NCBI RefSeq assembly: GCF_013868135.1
Contig: NZ_JACEMU010000004.1
Location: 1,364,001 to 1,428,000, forward strand
Direction: 5' to 3'
DNA: 64,000 bases
Source of the DNA: Paracoccus sp. S1E-3
GTDB taxonomy: Bacteria > Pseudomonadota > Alphaproteobacteria > Rhodobacterales > Rhodobacteraceae
The position numbers and the translations under genes are program-made. Positions 31,378 to 40,399 of this stretch are shown here, in pieces. The notes below the pieces were generated by a model. The model was not told where the DNA came from. It made no database searches and was given only the letters and a program-made list of their open reading frames with translations. The stretch's first letter is position 1, and the number at the start of each line of letters is the position of its first letter.

Positions 31378-34032
31378 ATGCCCATTTATTCCGGCCGGGA
31401 CCCTGCGGGCCGGGGTTCCGGCTCTGCGACGGTTCCCCGGCTGAAAAGCATCATTTCCTCGATGCTGCCGGTTTTTGCCGACCGGCCACAGGAAATGCCG
31501 GTCGGGCAGGAACATCTTCTTTCGAAATTGCAGGGGGTCTGGGACCGCTGGTCGCCCCATGTCGGGCGCATCGATATCGGCGGACAGGCAATTGCGACGG
31601 GCTGGCGGGTGCCGGGCGATGGCCGGCTGGTGGTGACAGCGGGCCATGTGCTGTGCGGGCTGCTGCCGCCCGGCGCGGCCAGCAACTGGTTTGGCGGCGC
31701 GGTGCTGCCGGGCGCGACCATCAGCTTTGCCCCTGACGGCGACCCGGCCGAGGCCTTCGCCATCACCGCCTATGCCGCGGTCCATCCGCGCTGGGACATT
31801 GCCTTCCTGCACCTTGACGACCCCGGCGGCAGGCTGGCGGCCGCGCCGGTGCCCGATCTCGACCCCGGTCAGATCGTCGCCGATCGCGCTATCGCCGTTC
31901 TGGGCTTTCCCGGCGATGCGGATGGCATGATCTTCCGCAGGGCGGGCATCCGCCATCTTTCTTTCGGCAAGATCACCACGCCCTCGCCGCTGGCGCAGAG
32001 CCTGCTGCAGAACGCCACCCCCGAGGATGCCCTGCGCGAGCATCTGCCCCGGCGGTCCCATGGACAGCTGCTGCATAACGCCTCGACACTGCCGGGACAT
32101 TCGGGCGGTCTGGTGGTCGATGTCGATACCGGCGCGGCGGTCGGTCTGCATGTCTGGGGCAGCGCGCAGATCCCCGACGTGGCCGACCGGTTCGATTTCA
32201 ACGACGCGGTGGATCTGTGGGCGGTCGCGCATGAGGGCTGGCTGGCCGCGTGGCTGCATGTGCTTGCCGCGCCGGCGGTGCCTCCCGCGCAGCCCTTGCG
32301 CGCCGTGCAACCCAGCTGGCAGGGCGGCGACAATATTGGCGGGGCCGAGCGGCGCCATTTGCAGGCGGTGGTGGACCGGCTGCGCTTCACCGCACAGGAA
32401 GGCCAGTTGTTCCGCGGGATCGCCCCCGACCGGCCCGATGACCGCGACCGCGCCTATACGCCTTCGCTGATGCTGCCGCAGGATCAGGTGCTGCCGCAGG
32501 ATGGCGGCCTGATCGGCGATCAGGGGACCGAGGGCAGTTGCGCCGCCTTCGCCGTCGCCGCCGCGATCGAAATGCAGCTGCCGCCCGCGCGCCGCAATGG
32601 GCAGACCCTGACCGCCAGCGTGCGGATGCTGGACGCGATGGCGCGCGATCGGGACGAGTTTCTGGACGATACCCAGGACGGGACCACCCTGCGCGCGGTG
32701 CTGAAGGGCTTTTTCCACAACGGTGTCTGCGCCGCGGCGACCGCCCCCTATCATCCCGGCGAGACTCGATTCCTGCTGACCAGGGAGGCCGCCGAGGAGG
32801 CGCGGACCACCACGCTCGGCGCCTATTTCCGGGTCGCGGCCAGCCTGCCCGATATGCAGATGGCGGTGCAGGAGGCGGGCGCGGTGATCGTCTCGGCGCA
32901 TATCCATGAAGGCTGGCGCCCCAAGACCCCCACCCGGATGACGAGGATCGCCTTCGATGGCAACGACCCACCGGATCTTCTGGGGGCGCATGCCTTCGTG
33001 GTCGTGGGCTATACCGATGAGGGCTTCATCATCCGCAATTCCTGGGGCAATGGCTGGGGGCGCTGGAACCGGCTGCCCGGCCACGCGATCTGGTCCTATG
33101 CCGACTGGGCCAACAATGTGATCGACGCCTGGGTGCTGCGGCTTTCGGCCTCGACCCCGTCAGGCTTTGATCTGGCGGGGGGCGATCGGGCCGAGGACGG
33201 ATTGCACCGCCCCCGTCGGCTGACGCTTCTGGGCCACATCCTCGAGATCGAGCGCGACTGGGTGGTTGAACGCGGCACCTTTGGTCTGGGCCAACAGGCG
33301 ATTCTGGAAACCGCCCGCTATCTGGCCGGCGCCAAGGCGCGGCGCGCTTACCCCCGGCTGGCCTTTATCTTCCACGACCCCATGCTGGGCGCCGACATGA
33401 TCGCGCGGATCGCGGCGCGGATGATTCCGGTGCTGAAATCACGCAAGATCTATCCGCTGCATATCATCTATGGCGCGGATGAATTGCGCAGCCTGTCCCT
33501 GCGGATCGCGGCGGATGCCGCCGAAATCACCCAGGGCTTCGCCAATTCTCTGGCCGAACCGGGTCCCTGGCTGGAGCGCCGTCTGGCCTTGGCGGCGCAG
33601 CGCCAGATTGCCGATTACCGCAACGGCGCGACCCTGTCGGCCAGCGCGGGCGCGCTTGCCGCCGCGCTCGACCCGCTGAGCGCGGCCGAGGTCACGCGCG
33701 GACGGCGGGACGCGCTGATCCTGGCTGCCGGGATAGGGACGGTGCCCGCGACGATCTGGCAGCGTGCGGGCAATCCACCGCCCATCGGTAAGGCCGTCGC
33801 GCTGGCGTCGCCCGTGGCCGTGCCCACCGCCTGGGAACGGGTGCAGCTGGCCCCGCGCACGGGCGCCAGCCGTATTCCCGGTTATGGCGGCGATCTGGTC
33901 GATCTGCTGGCGGTAACGCTGGCCGAAAACGCCTTTCCCCGTGCCGCGATCTACAACCCCAGCACCGGCCAGGGCCCATGGTCGCGGATCGAGACGGCCT
34001 TGATCGACCGGGCCTTCCTGCAGCGCCTGTAA
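31378..34032 (+). CDS. Trypsin-like plus papain-like double peptidase with C-terminal hydrolase-like domain
   Basis: 884 residues, no signal peptide. Domain 1 (about 40-300) is a trypsin-fold serine peptidase with His90 (VTAGHVL), Asp140 (WDIAFLHL) and Ser242 (GHSGG). Domain 2 (about 355-590) is a papain-like C1A peptidase with Gln382, Cys388 (GTEGSCAAF), His538 (GAHAFVV) and Asn554 (NSWGNGWG). Domain 3 (about 605-884) begins LTLLGHILEIERDW and resembles the alpha/beta-hydrolase-like module seen after C1 peptidases in other bacteria, though the expected HGG turn reads FHDPM. All seven catalytic residues are intact. Function unknown; it may cleave itself or act in a conflict or stress response. 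Confidence 0.82.
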   Translation: MPIYSGRDPAGRGSGSATVPRLKSIISSMLPVFADRPQEMPVGQEHLLSKLQGVWDRWSPHVGRIDIGGQAIATGWRVPGDGRLVVTAGHVLCGLLPPGAASNWFGGAVLPGATISFAPDGDPAEAFAITAYAAVHPRWDIAFLHLDDPGGRLAAAPVPDLDPGQIVADRAIAVLGFPGDADGMIFRRAGIRHLSFGKITTPSPLAQSLLQNATPEDALREHLPRRSHGQLLHNASTLPGHSGGLVVDVDTGAAVGLHVWGSAQIPDVADRFDFNDAVDLWAVAHEGWLAAWLHVLAAPAVPPAQPLRAVQPSWQGGDNIGGAERRHLQAVVDRLRFTAQEGQLFRGIAPDRPDDRDRAYTPSLMLPQDQVLPQDGGLIGDQGTEGSCAAFAVAAAIEMQLPPARRNGQTLTASVRMLDAMARDRDEFLDDTQDGTTLRAVLKGFFHNGVCAAATAPYHPGETRFLLTREAAEEARTTTLGAYFRVAASLPDMQMAVQEAGAVIVSAHIHEGWRPKTPTRMTRIAFDGNDPPDLLGAHAFVVVGYTDEGFIIRNSWGNGWGRWNRLPGHAIWSYADWANNVIDAWVLRLSASTPSGFDLAGGDRAEDGLHRPRRLTLLGHILEIERDWVVERGTFGLGQQAILETARYLAGAKARRAYPRLAFIFHDPMLGADMIARIAARMIPVLKSRKIYPLHIIYGADELRSLSLRIAADAAEITQGFANSLAEPGPWLERRLALAAQRQIADYRNGATLSASAGALAAALDPLSAAEVTRGRRDALILAAGIGTVPATIWQRAGNPPPIGKAVALASPVAVPTAWERVQLAPRTGASRIPGYGGDLVDLLAVTLAENAFPRAAIYNPSTGQGPWSRIETALIDRAFLQRL

Positions 34033-34115
34033 CAATGCGACTGGCCGAATTGGCGGTTTTGCACAGCGCGTAATAAGGTTAAACCCTGCGCGAACACCCC
34101 GATCCGGCCGGAGCC

Positions 34116-35414
34116 ATGGACAAGGACAGCCCTTCGAAAACCGCCCTGACCGCCGCTCAGAAGGCCGCGCGGCGCGCCAAGAACGCCGCCAACCGCGCCA
34201 AGCGCGCGGCAAAGGCAAGCGGCGCCGCAGCACCGCCGCCAGATGCCCCGAAAAAGGACGCCGCAAAAAAGCGCACGGACGTCACAAGATTGGGCAAAAA
34301 GTCGCCGAGCACTTTTGCAAATCGCGAAAAAACGGCGAATGCGGGCAAAAATTCGAAAGCCGCCAGCGGAAAACCCGCAAAAATCGTGCTGAAACGCGCG
34401 GATTCAGACATTAACAACAAATCGAGACAAATTCCCTTTAATATCCTGATTGTCGCGCAGGCCGGTCGGCTTGAAAAAGAGGCGCTTCTTTTCGCCGAAT
34501 CGCTGCGCAGCAACGCGCCGGGCTGGCAGGGGCGCCTGATTGTCGCTGTGCCACGCGAAGACGCCGCATGGGGCCGTCACCAGACGCAATTGTCGCCGCC
34601 GGTTCGCCTCGCGCTCGAGGCGCGGGGGGCCGAAATCCTGCCTTTTACCGCGCATCATTTCGGTGCAGCTTATCCCTATGGCAACAAGATCGAGGCGCTT
34701 TCGCTGCTGCCGCCAAACGAGAATTTCATCTTCTTTGACACCGACACGCTGATTACCGGGCCGCTGGATCAGATCGCGCTGGATTTCAACCGCCCGTCCG
34801 CATCGATGCGGCGCGAAGGCACCTGGCCCGAGCCGCCGCTTTACGGGCCGGGCTATGGCGATATCTGGAAGTCCCTTTATGATCGCTTCGGGCTGGATTA
34901 CGCCTCGTCCCTGGACCTCGCGCAGCCCGACGAGCATTGGGAGCGGTATCTGTATTTCAATGCCGGCTGGTTCTTCGGGGCCGATCCGGCCATTTTCGGG
35001 CAGCGCTTTCTGGATTGGGCTTTGGCGATCCGGGACGAGCCGGGCGATGCGCTGGCATCGCAATCGCTGCACCCATGGCTGGACCAGATCGCGCTGCCGC
35101 TGGTCATCCACAGCCTGGGCGGCGGGCGTCCCGGTCCGGCGCTGGCTGGGATGGACGGCGATATCACCTGCCACTGGCGCAACCTGCCGCTGCTGTATGC
35201 CCGCGAAGGTGATGCTGCGGTTGACGCGATGGAACGCGCCGCCAATTCCCCCGACATCAAGCCGCTGCTGGAAGCGTGGGAACCGGCAGCGCGCCTGATC
35301 TATCAGGAAAACGGCCGCAAATCCCTGCGCGCGGCCATTGACCGCGACCACCTGCCCCTGCGCGAACGCGCCTTGCGGCAGGATATCAAGCGCGCGGGCT
35401 GGTGGTTGGTTTAG
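34116..35414 (+). CDS. Glycosyltransferase-like protein with histone-H1-like N-terminal tail
   Basis: 432 residues. Residues 1 to about 105 are a Lys/Ala/Pro-rich low-complexity tail (for example ARRAKNAANRAKRAAKAS) like histone H1 or bacterial H1-like proteins. From about 108 a GT-A-type fold begins, with FFDTDTLITGPL as the DxD metal/nucleotide-sugar motif and an acceptor region around YFNAGWFFGADP. Donor and acceptor are unknown. The charged tail could anchor the enzyme to nucleic acid, polyphosphate or membrane surface. It overlaps the 3' end of the convergent small membrane-protein gene. Confidence 0.68.
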   Translation: MDKDSPSKTALTAAQKAARRAKNAANRAKRAAKASGAAAPPPDAPKKDAAKKRTDVTRLGKKSPSTFANREKTANAGKNSKAASGKPAKIVLKRADSDINNKSRQIPFNILIVAQAGRLEKEALLFAESLRSNAPGWQGRLIVAVPREDAAWGRHQTQLSPPVRLALEARGAEILPFTAHHFGAAYPYGNKIEALSLLPPNENFIFFDTDTLITGPLDQIALDFNRPSASMRREGTWPEPPLYGPGYGDIWKSLYDRFGLDYASSLDLAQPDEHWERYLYFNAGWFFGADPAIFGQRFLDWALAIRDEPGDALASQSLHPWLDQIALPLVIHSLGGGRPGPALAGMDGDITCHWRNLPLLYAREGDAAVDAMERAANSPDIKPLLEAWEPAARLIYQENGRKSLRAAIDRDHLPLRERALRQDIKRAGWWLV

Positions 35415-35840
35415 GCGCTTTCGGGGCGGTCAGGCGGGCATAGGCCAGCAGGATCGCGCAGCCGATGACGGTCACCGGTCCGATCAACGGCTGGAACAGG
35501 CCAAACAGCACGATCAGCATCGACATCAGTGCCATTGGGGGGGAACAGCCCGACGACCGCCGCCGACAGGGTCACCATCAGCGCCGCTAAGGCCGCGCCG
35601 ATATCCCACAATAGCCCCTTCCAGCCCGGTCGGCCCAGCTGGTCAATGACCAACCAGCCCGAAGCCGCGCCAAACGACGCCAGAAGCAAGATAAGCGGCC
35701 AGCTCGACTGATTGAACGGGTTGCTTGGCCAACCGCCGATCTCCCATGTCACGGCCCAGCCATAGGCGGCCGCCCCCAGATACCCACACCGCCGCGCCGA
35801 AACGGCGCAGGCGGTTGTCGATCAGGATTGGCAGGCTCAC
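35386..35840 (-). pseudogene. Small membrane protein downstream of ileS, two frameshifts
   Basis: A GTG start (35840) overlaps the ileS stop. The frame begins MSLPILIDNRLRRFGAAVWV, shifts near 35785 after TATCTGGGGG, continues as AAAYGWAVTWEIGGWPSNPF and a hydrophobic LIL..GWL..LAALMVTLSAAVVGL region, then shifts again in a run of seven C (35540-35546). It ends as MALMSMLIVLFGLFQPLIG and AILLAYARLTAPKAPKP. Reconstructed, it would be an integral membrane protein of about 150 residues. No family recognised. The homopolymer at the second shift makes a sequence error likely. Confidence 0.6.
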
Positions 35841-38737
35841 GCCCCTGCCGCCGTCAGCACCGCATCACAACGCGCGCAGGTGCCCGGATGCGTATGGGTG
35901 CCCACGTCCGGCAGGATCTTCCAGCAACGCTCGCATTTCTCGCCATCGGCAAGTTCGAAGACCACGCCGATGCCGAGAACCTCGGACAGGCGGAACGCCT
36001 CGTTCGGGGCCGGATCGGCGGTCAGCGAGATCCCCGAAGTGATGCAGACATCGGCGAAATCGACAGTTTTCAAGGCCTCCAGAACCTCCGGCTCCTCGAC
36101 ATGGACCACGGGTGCGGCTTCAAGGCTGGCGCCGATCGTCTTGTCGGCCCGCTTGACCTCCAGCGCCGCCGTCACCACCCGGCGGGCGCGGCGCACGCCG
36201 TCCCATTTGAGCGCCAGCGGCTCGTTCAGCCAATCCGCCGGGGTGTCGGGGAAGTCGTGCAGATGCACGCTGTCATCGTCGGACAGGAAGCGCGACAGCC
36301 ACACATCCTCCATCGTGAAGGGCAGGATCGGGGCCAGCCACATCACCAGACGGTGGAACAGCAGGTCCAGCACCGTCCGCGCCGAGCGGCGGCGCAGGCT
36401 GTCCGGCCCGTCGCAATAGAGCGCGTCCTTGCGGATATCGAAATAGAAGGCCGACAGATCCACCGTGGCGAACTGGAACAGCGCCTGGAACACGCCCTGG
36501 AAGTCATAGGCGTCATAGCCCAGCCGGACCTGATGATCCAACTGCGCCAGACGTTGCAGCACCCATTGCTCCAGCTCGGGCATCTCGGCGGGGTCGATGC
36601 GCTCCGCGTCGGTGAAGCCGTCGAGCGCCCCGAGCATGAAGCGCAGCGTGTTGCGCAGCCGGCGATAGCTGTCGGCGGTGCCCTTCAGGATCTCGGGCCC
36701 GATGCGCTGATCGGCGGTGTAATCCGCCTGCGCCACCCACAGGCGCAGAATGTCGGCGCCGTATTGCCGGATCACCTCGGCGGGGACGATGGTGTTGCCC
36801 AGCGATTTGGACATTTTCATGCCCTTCTCGTCCAGCGTGAAGCCATGCGTCAGCACGCCCCGATAAGGCGCGCGCCCCTTGGTGGCCGAGGCTTGCAGCA
36901 GCGAGGACTGGAACCAGCCGCGATGCTGGTCGGTGCCTTCCAGATACAGATCGGCGATGCCGTCGGGCGTGCCGTCGGCGCGGTCGCGCAGCACGAAGGC
37001 ATGGGTCGAGCCGGAATCGAACCACACATCCAGCACATCCATTACCTGATCGTAATCGTCAGGGTTGACGATCCCGTCCAGAACCTCGGCCTTGAAGCCT
37101 GGGCGATACCAGGCATCGGCGCCGTCCTTTTCGAAGGCGGCGGTGATGCGGTCATTGACGCGGCTGTCGCGCAGCAGGAAATCCGGATCGGTGCGCTTCG
37201 CGCCCCGTTTGACGAAGGTGGTCAGCGGCACGCCCCAGGCGCGCTGGCGCGAGAGCACCCAGTCGGGCCGGTTTTCCACCATCGAGAAGATGCGGTTGCG
37301 CCCGGTCTGCGGCGTCCATTTTACCAGCTGGTCGATCGAGGTCAGCGCGCGCTGCCGGATCGTGTTGCCATATTCGCCCATGCCATCGTCCAGATCCTTG
37401 TCGATGGCGGCGAACCATTGCGGCGTGTTGCGATAGATCAGCGGCGCCTTGGATCGCCAGCTATGCGGATAGCTGTGCTTGATCTTGCCCTTGGCCAGCA
37501 GCGCGCCGGCATAGGCCAGCTGCTTGATGACGCTGACATTCGCGGGTCCATCCTTGCCATCGGGCTGAATGATCGCCTCGCCGCCGAAGATCGGCAGATC
37601 CTTGCGGTAGCTGCCATCGGGTTCGACGTTATAGGTCATCGGCAGACCGAATTTCAGCCCCAGCTGATAGTCGTCGTCGCCGTGGCTGGGCGCGGTATGG
37701 ACGAAGCCGGTGCCGGCATCATCGGTGACATGATCGCCGGGCAGCAGCGGAACGTCATAATCCCATTCGCCGTTGCCGCCTTCCACGCCGCGCAGGGGGT
37801 GGGCCAGCACAACGCCTTCCAGTTCCGAGACGGGCACGTCGCGCAGCCGCTTGAAGCCTTCGACTTTGGCCGACTGCATGACGCCTTCCGCCAGCGCATC
37901 GGCCAGCACCAGTTTCTCGCCGGGCTTGGCGGTCGCGTTCTCAGCCAGCGCCTCGACCTCATACAGGCCGTAGGCGATTTCAGGGTTATAGGCGACCGCG
38001 CGGTTCTGCGGGATCGTCCACGGCGTCGTCGTCCAGATGACGACCGATGCGCCTTCCAGCGCGTCGCCGACAGGCTTAAACCGCACCCAGATCGTATGGC
38101 TGGTATGGTCGTGATATTCGACCTCGGCTTCCGCCAGCGCGGTCTTTTCGACCGGCGACCACATCACCGGCTTCGACCCCTGATAAAGCGCGCCGTTCAT
38201 CAGAAGTTTCATGAACTCGGCCGCGATCACCGCCTCGGCATGATAGTTCATGGTCAGATAGGGGTCGTCCCATTTGCCGGTGACGCCAAGGCGCTTGAAC
38301 TCCTCGCGCTGGATATCGACCCAGCCCTGCGCAAAGGCGCGGCATTCCTGACGGAATTCGACCGTGTCGATGCTGTCCTTGTCGATGCCTTTCTGGCGAT
38401 ACTGCTCCTCGATCTTCCATTCGATGGGCAGGCCGTGGCAGTCCCAGCCGGGGACATAGCGCGCATCGCGGCCCATCATCTGCTGGGACCGGGTGATGAA
38501 ATCCTTCAGCACCTTGTTCAGCGCGTGGCCGATATGCAGATGCCCGTTCGCATAGGGGGGGCCGTCATGCAGGATGAAGGGCTTGCGGCCGGCGGCGCGC
38601 TCGCGCAGGCGGTCATAGATCTCCAGCCGGGCCCAGCGGTCCAGCCATTCAGGTTCGCGCTGGGGCAGGCCCGCGCGCATCGGGAAATCGGTCTGCGGCA
38701 GGAAAACGGTGTCACGGTAGTCGGGGGTATCGCTCAT
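35837..38737 (-). CDS. ileS: Isoleucyl-tRNA synthetase
   Basis: 966 residues, normal size. Class I signatures HLHIGHA (near residue 67) and GMKMSKSLGN (near 635) are intact, as is the connective-peptide editing domain (VVIWTTTPWTIPQNRA). The C-terminal zinc knuckle has CERCW and CARC. It charges tRNA-Ile with isoleucine and edits misactivated valine. The ATG at 38737 has AAAGGA eleven bases upstream, part of a 14-base block also found before trpS. The 5' region holds a leader ORF with four Ile codons and a strong hairpin. The next gene overlaps its stop by four bases. Confidence 0.97.
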   Translation of the reverse strand: MSDTPDYRDTVFLPQTDFPMRAGLPQREPEWLDRWARLEIYDRLRERAAGRKPFILHDGPPYANGHLHIGHALNKVLKDFITRSQQMMGRDARYVPGWDCHGLPIEWKIEEQYRQKGIDKDSIDTVEFRQECRAFAQGWVDIQREEFKRLGVTGKWDDPYLTMNYHAEAVIAAEFMKLLMNGALYQGSKPVMWSPVEKTALAEAEVEYHDHTSHTIWVRFKPVGDALEGASVVIWTTTPWTIPQNRAVAYNPEIAYGLYEVEALAENATAKPGEKLVLADALAEGVMQSAKVEGFKRLRDVPVSELEGVVLAHPLRGVEGGNGEWDYDVPLLPGDHVTDDAGTGFVHTAPSHGDDDYQLGLKFGLPMTYNVEPDGSYRKDLPIFGGEAIIQPDGKDGPANVSVIKQLAYAGALLAKGKIKHSYPHSWRSKAPLIYRNTPQWFAAIDKDLDDGMGEYGNTIRQRALTSIDQLVKWTPQTGRNRIFSMVENRPDWVLSRQRAWGVPLTTFVKRGAKRTDPDFLLRDSRVNDRITAAFEKDGADAWYRPGFKAEVLDGIVNPDDYDQVMDVLDVWFDSGSTHAFVLRDRADGTPDGIADLYLEGTDQHRGWFQSSLLQASATKGRAPYRGVLTHGFTLDEKGMKMSKSLGNTIVPAEVIRQYGADILRLWVAQADYTADQRIGPEILKGTADSYRRLRNTLRFMLGALDGFTDAERIDPAEMPELEQWVLQRLAQLDHQVRLGYDAYDFQGVFQALFQFATVDLSAFYFDIRKDALYCDGPDSLRRRSARTVLDLLFHRLVMWLAPILPFTMEDVWLSRFLSDDDSVHLHDFPDTPADWLNEPLALKWDGVRRARRVVTAALEVKRADKTIGASLEAAPVVHVEEPEVLEALKTVDFADVCITSGISLTADPAPNEAFRLSEVLGIGVVFELADGEKCERCWKILPDVGTHTHPGTCARCDAVLTAAGA

Positions 38738-38743
38738 CGGCGG

Positions 38744-38757
38744 GAGTCCTTTGGGAA
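38744..38757 (-). promoter_or_regulatory. Ribosome binding segment of ileS, identical to that of trpS
   Basis: Coding strand TTCCCAAAGGACTC, the same 14 bases as at 12263-12276 upstream of trpS. It holds the Shine-Dalgarno core AAAGGA and lies six bases before the ileS ATG. Confidence 0.6.
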
Positions 38758-38776
38758 TAGGTCAGGCATGCGAAAT

Positions 38777-38807
38777 CCCGGCGGCGCGGAACCCCTACGC
38801 CGCCGGG
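38777..38807 (-). terminator. Attenuator-like hairpin in the ileS leader
   Basis: Ten-base all-GC perfect stem, CCCGGCGGCG / CGCCGCCGGG, with an 11-base loop that contains the leader stop codon. Only a weak ATTT follows, so it could be an intrinsic terminator or a pause/Rho-linked structure. Its 5' arm is made of the last codons of the leader peptide ORF (Pro-Ala-Ala). Confidence 0.65.
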
Positions 38808-38842
38808 CGGATAATTCGTATGATCCGGCCCGCGCTGAACAT
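38795..38842 (-). CDS. ileS leader peptide (MFSAGRIIRIIRPAA)
   Basis: A 15-codon ORF just upstream of ileS with four Ile codons (ATC, ATA, ATT, ATC) in positions 7, 8, 10 and 11, including the rare ATA. The ATG is nine bases after the predicted -10 hexamer, so the message would be leaderless or nearly so. A ribosome stalled on the Ile run would sit over the 5' arm of the hairpin that immediately follows and prevent its folding; normal translation would release it. That is attenuation by charged tRNA-Ile, the substrate of the downstream gene. Inferred from sequence alone. Confidence 0.7.
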   Translation of the reverse strand: MFSAGRIIRIIRPAA

Positions 38843-38851
38843 CTTGGCCGC

Positions 38852-38880
38852 TATATAAAAAGCTCAAAGCGGGGCCGCAA
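38852..38880 (-). promoter_or_regulatory. Promoter of the ileS leader
   Basis: On the coding strand: TTGCGG, a 17-base spacer, TATATA. Start point near 38845, right next to the leader ATG at 38842. Confidence 0.65.
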
Positions 38881-38952
38881 GCGGACTTGACACTTGCCGA
38901 TGGGCGCCGAGGCCCTATCTGCAAGGCAAATATCCCGCTTCAAGCCGCCCGC

Positions 38953-39783
38953 ATGTCCCGACCCGCCCCCGCCCGCTTCGATATGGCCCGCGAGACCGCG
39001 GTGAACCGCTTCGCCCGCGCGCGTTACGGGCTGCGGGGCACGCTGGCGCTGCACCGCGAGGCGCTTGGCTGGGACCTGCTGCGCGCACCCCTCAATGTGG
39101 CGCTGTCGCCGCTGTTTCTGCTGGTGCGGCTGGCGGGCGCCCTGCTGGGCGCGCTCGGCGCCGGACGCGCGGGCGCGTGGCTGGCGGGGCGGCGGATCTT
39201 CCTGACCTCGGACGTGGCCCGCCGGATCGAGGCCGATCTGACCCGGCTGACCGATGATCTGACCGCGCAGGGCGTCGGCCCCAAAGCCGCCCCCGAGGTG
39301 GTCCGCCACGAGATCGCCGCCTATGCCGAGACCCGCAACGCGGTGGCCGAGATCACCACCTCGGCGCTGGTGCTCGCGGCCGGGTTCTTTCTGTTCAGCC
39401 GGGCCACGCCGGGGATCATCTCGCTGGCCGGCCCCTTGGCCGAGTTGCGCGCCCACGCCACCGCCGTGCAGGATTTCTGGCTTGGCGAAAGCCTTGGCCG
39501 GGCCTGGTATTGGGCCTTTCCGGTGACGCTGTCGCCGTGGACGGTGATCGCGACCGGGGTGGTGCTGGCGGTATTGGCATCCCTCGCCACAACCTTCGCA
39601 GGGCTGATTGCCGACCCGATGCAGCTTGCCCTTGGCACCCATCGCCGCCGTTTGATGCGGATGCTGGCGCGGCTGGACAGCCCCGACGCCAAAGCCTCGG
39701 GCAGGCCGGCGCGCGAGCATGTGCTGGCGCGCATGGGCGACCTGTTTGATGCCGCCATCAGCCTGCTGCGGGTCTGGCGTTAG
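38953..39783 (+). CDS. Hypothetical membrane protein (Rhodobacterales type)
   Basis: 276 residues from the ATG at 38953. The first 100 residues hold an amphipathic or membrane-inserted helix around NVALSPLFLLVRLAGALLGALG. A central region (about 105-150) is polar, and two strong hydrophobic spans follow (ALVLAAGFFLF; VIATGVVLAVLASLATTFAGLIADP). No catalytic motif is visible. It is divergent from ileS and convergent with queF. I do not recognise a named function; it resembles conserved uncharacterised proteins of this family of bacteria. Confidence 0.6.
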   Translation: MSRPAPARFDMARETAVNRFARARYGLRGTLALHREALGWDLLRAPLNVALSPLFLLVRLAGALLGALGAGRAGAWLAGRRIFLTSDVARRIEADLTRLTDDLTAQGVGPKAAPEVVRHEIAAYAETRNAVAEITTSALVLAAGFFLFSRATPGIISLAGPLAELRAHATAVQDFWLGESLGRAWYWAFPVTLSPWTVIATGVVLAVLASLATTFAGLIADPMQLALGTHRRRLMRMLARLDSPDAKASGRPAREHVLARMGDLFDAAISLLRVWR

Positions 39784-39807
39784 CCGCCAGCGGCGCAGGC
39801 GGACAAG

Positions 39808-40269
39808 CTAACCGCGCCCGCGATAACCCGGCACACCCTGATTGGGGATCCAGACATCACCTGGCGCTGCCCCGGTCTGCCAGAACACGTCGATCGGCAT
39901 GCCGCCACGCGGATACCAGTAACCGCCGATCCGCAGCCAGCGCGGCGCCAGCAGATCCGCCAGCCGCTTGCCGATGCTGACGGTGCAGTCTTCGTGAAAG
40001 GCGCCGTGGTTGCGGAAACTTTGCAGGAACAGCTTCAGCGATTTCGATTCGACCAGCCAGTCGCCGGGCACATAGTCGATGACCAGATGCGCGAAATCGG
40101 GCTGGCCGGTCATCGGGCAGAGGCTGGTGAATTCGGGCTGGGTGAAGCGCACGACATAAGCCGTGCCAGTCTGCGGATTCGCGACGCGTTCCAGCACTGC
40201 CTCATCGGGATGGGCTGGCTGCTGGGTCGGCCGACCAAGCTGGGTCAGACCATCTGTATAGTGGCTCAT
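39808..40269 (-). CDS. queF: NADPH-dependent 7-cyano-7-deazaguanine reductase QueF
   Basis: 153 residues, the short unimodular type. The catalytic Cys51 is in [13 protein letters not shown] with the proton-donor Asp58. [21 protein letters not shown] is the family block with substrate-binding glutamates. It reduces preQ0 to preQ1 in queuosine synthesis. A good promoter lies upstream. No preQ1 riboswitch consensus is visible in the roughly 45-nt leader. No other que genes are in the window. Confidence 0.95.
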   Translation of the reverse strand: MSHYTDGLTQLGRPTQQPAHPDEAVLERVANPQTGTAYVVRFTQPEFTSLCPMTGQPDFAHLVIDYVPGDWLVESKSLKLFLQSFRNHGAFHEDCTVSIGKRLADLLAPRWLRIGGYWYPRGGMPIDVFWQTGAAPGDVWIPNQGVPGYRGRG

Positions 40270-40313
40270 GTCAGGCTCCTGTTTTGGCCGGGTGGGCTGC
40301 GACCGGTGGCGGC

Positions 40314-40342
40314 CGGATAGCAGCCGCGCCGGGGAAGGTCAA
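40314..40342 (-). promoter_or_regulatory. Promoter of queF
   Basis: On the coding strand: TTGACC, a 17-base spacer, TATCCG. Predicted leader of about 38-45 nt ends in AGGAG before the ATG. Confidence 0.6.
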
Positions 40343-40399
40343 AGTGATCGAGCGCTTTCGCCGTCGACGGTTACGGAGGCGAACACTCCCGAGTCAGGC

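Noticed and set aside
40270..40320. Possible preQ1 riboswitch in the queF leader
   Set aside because: The predicted leader is short and no preQ1 aptamer consensus (C-rich loop with A-rich tail) could be traced.
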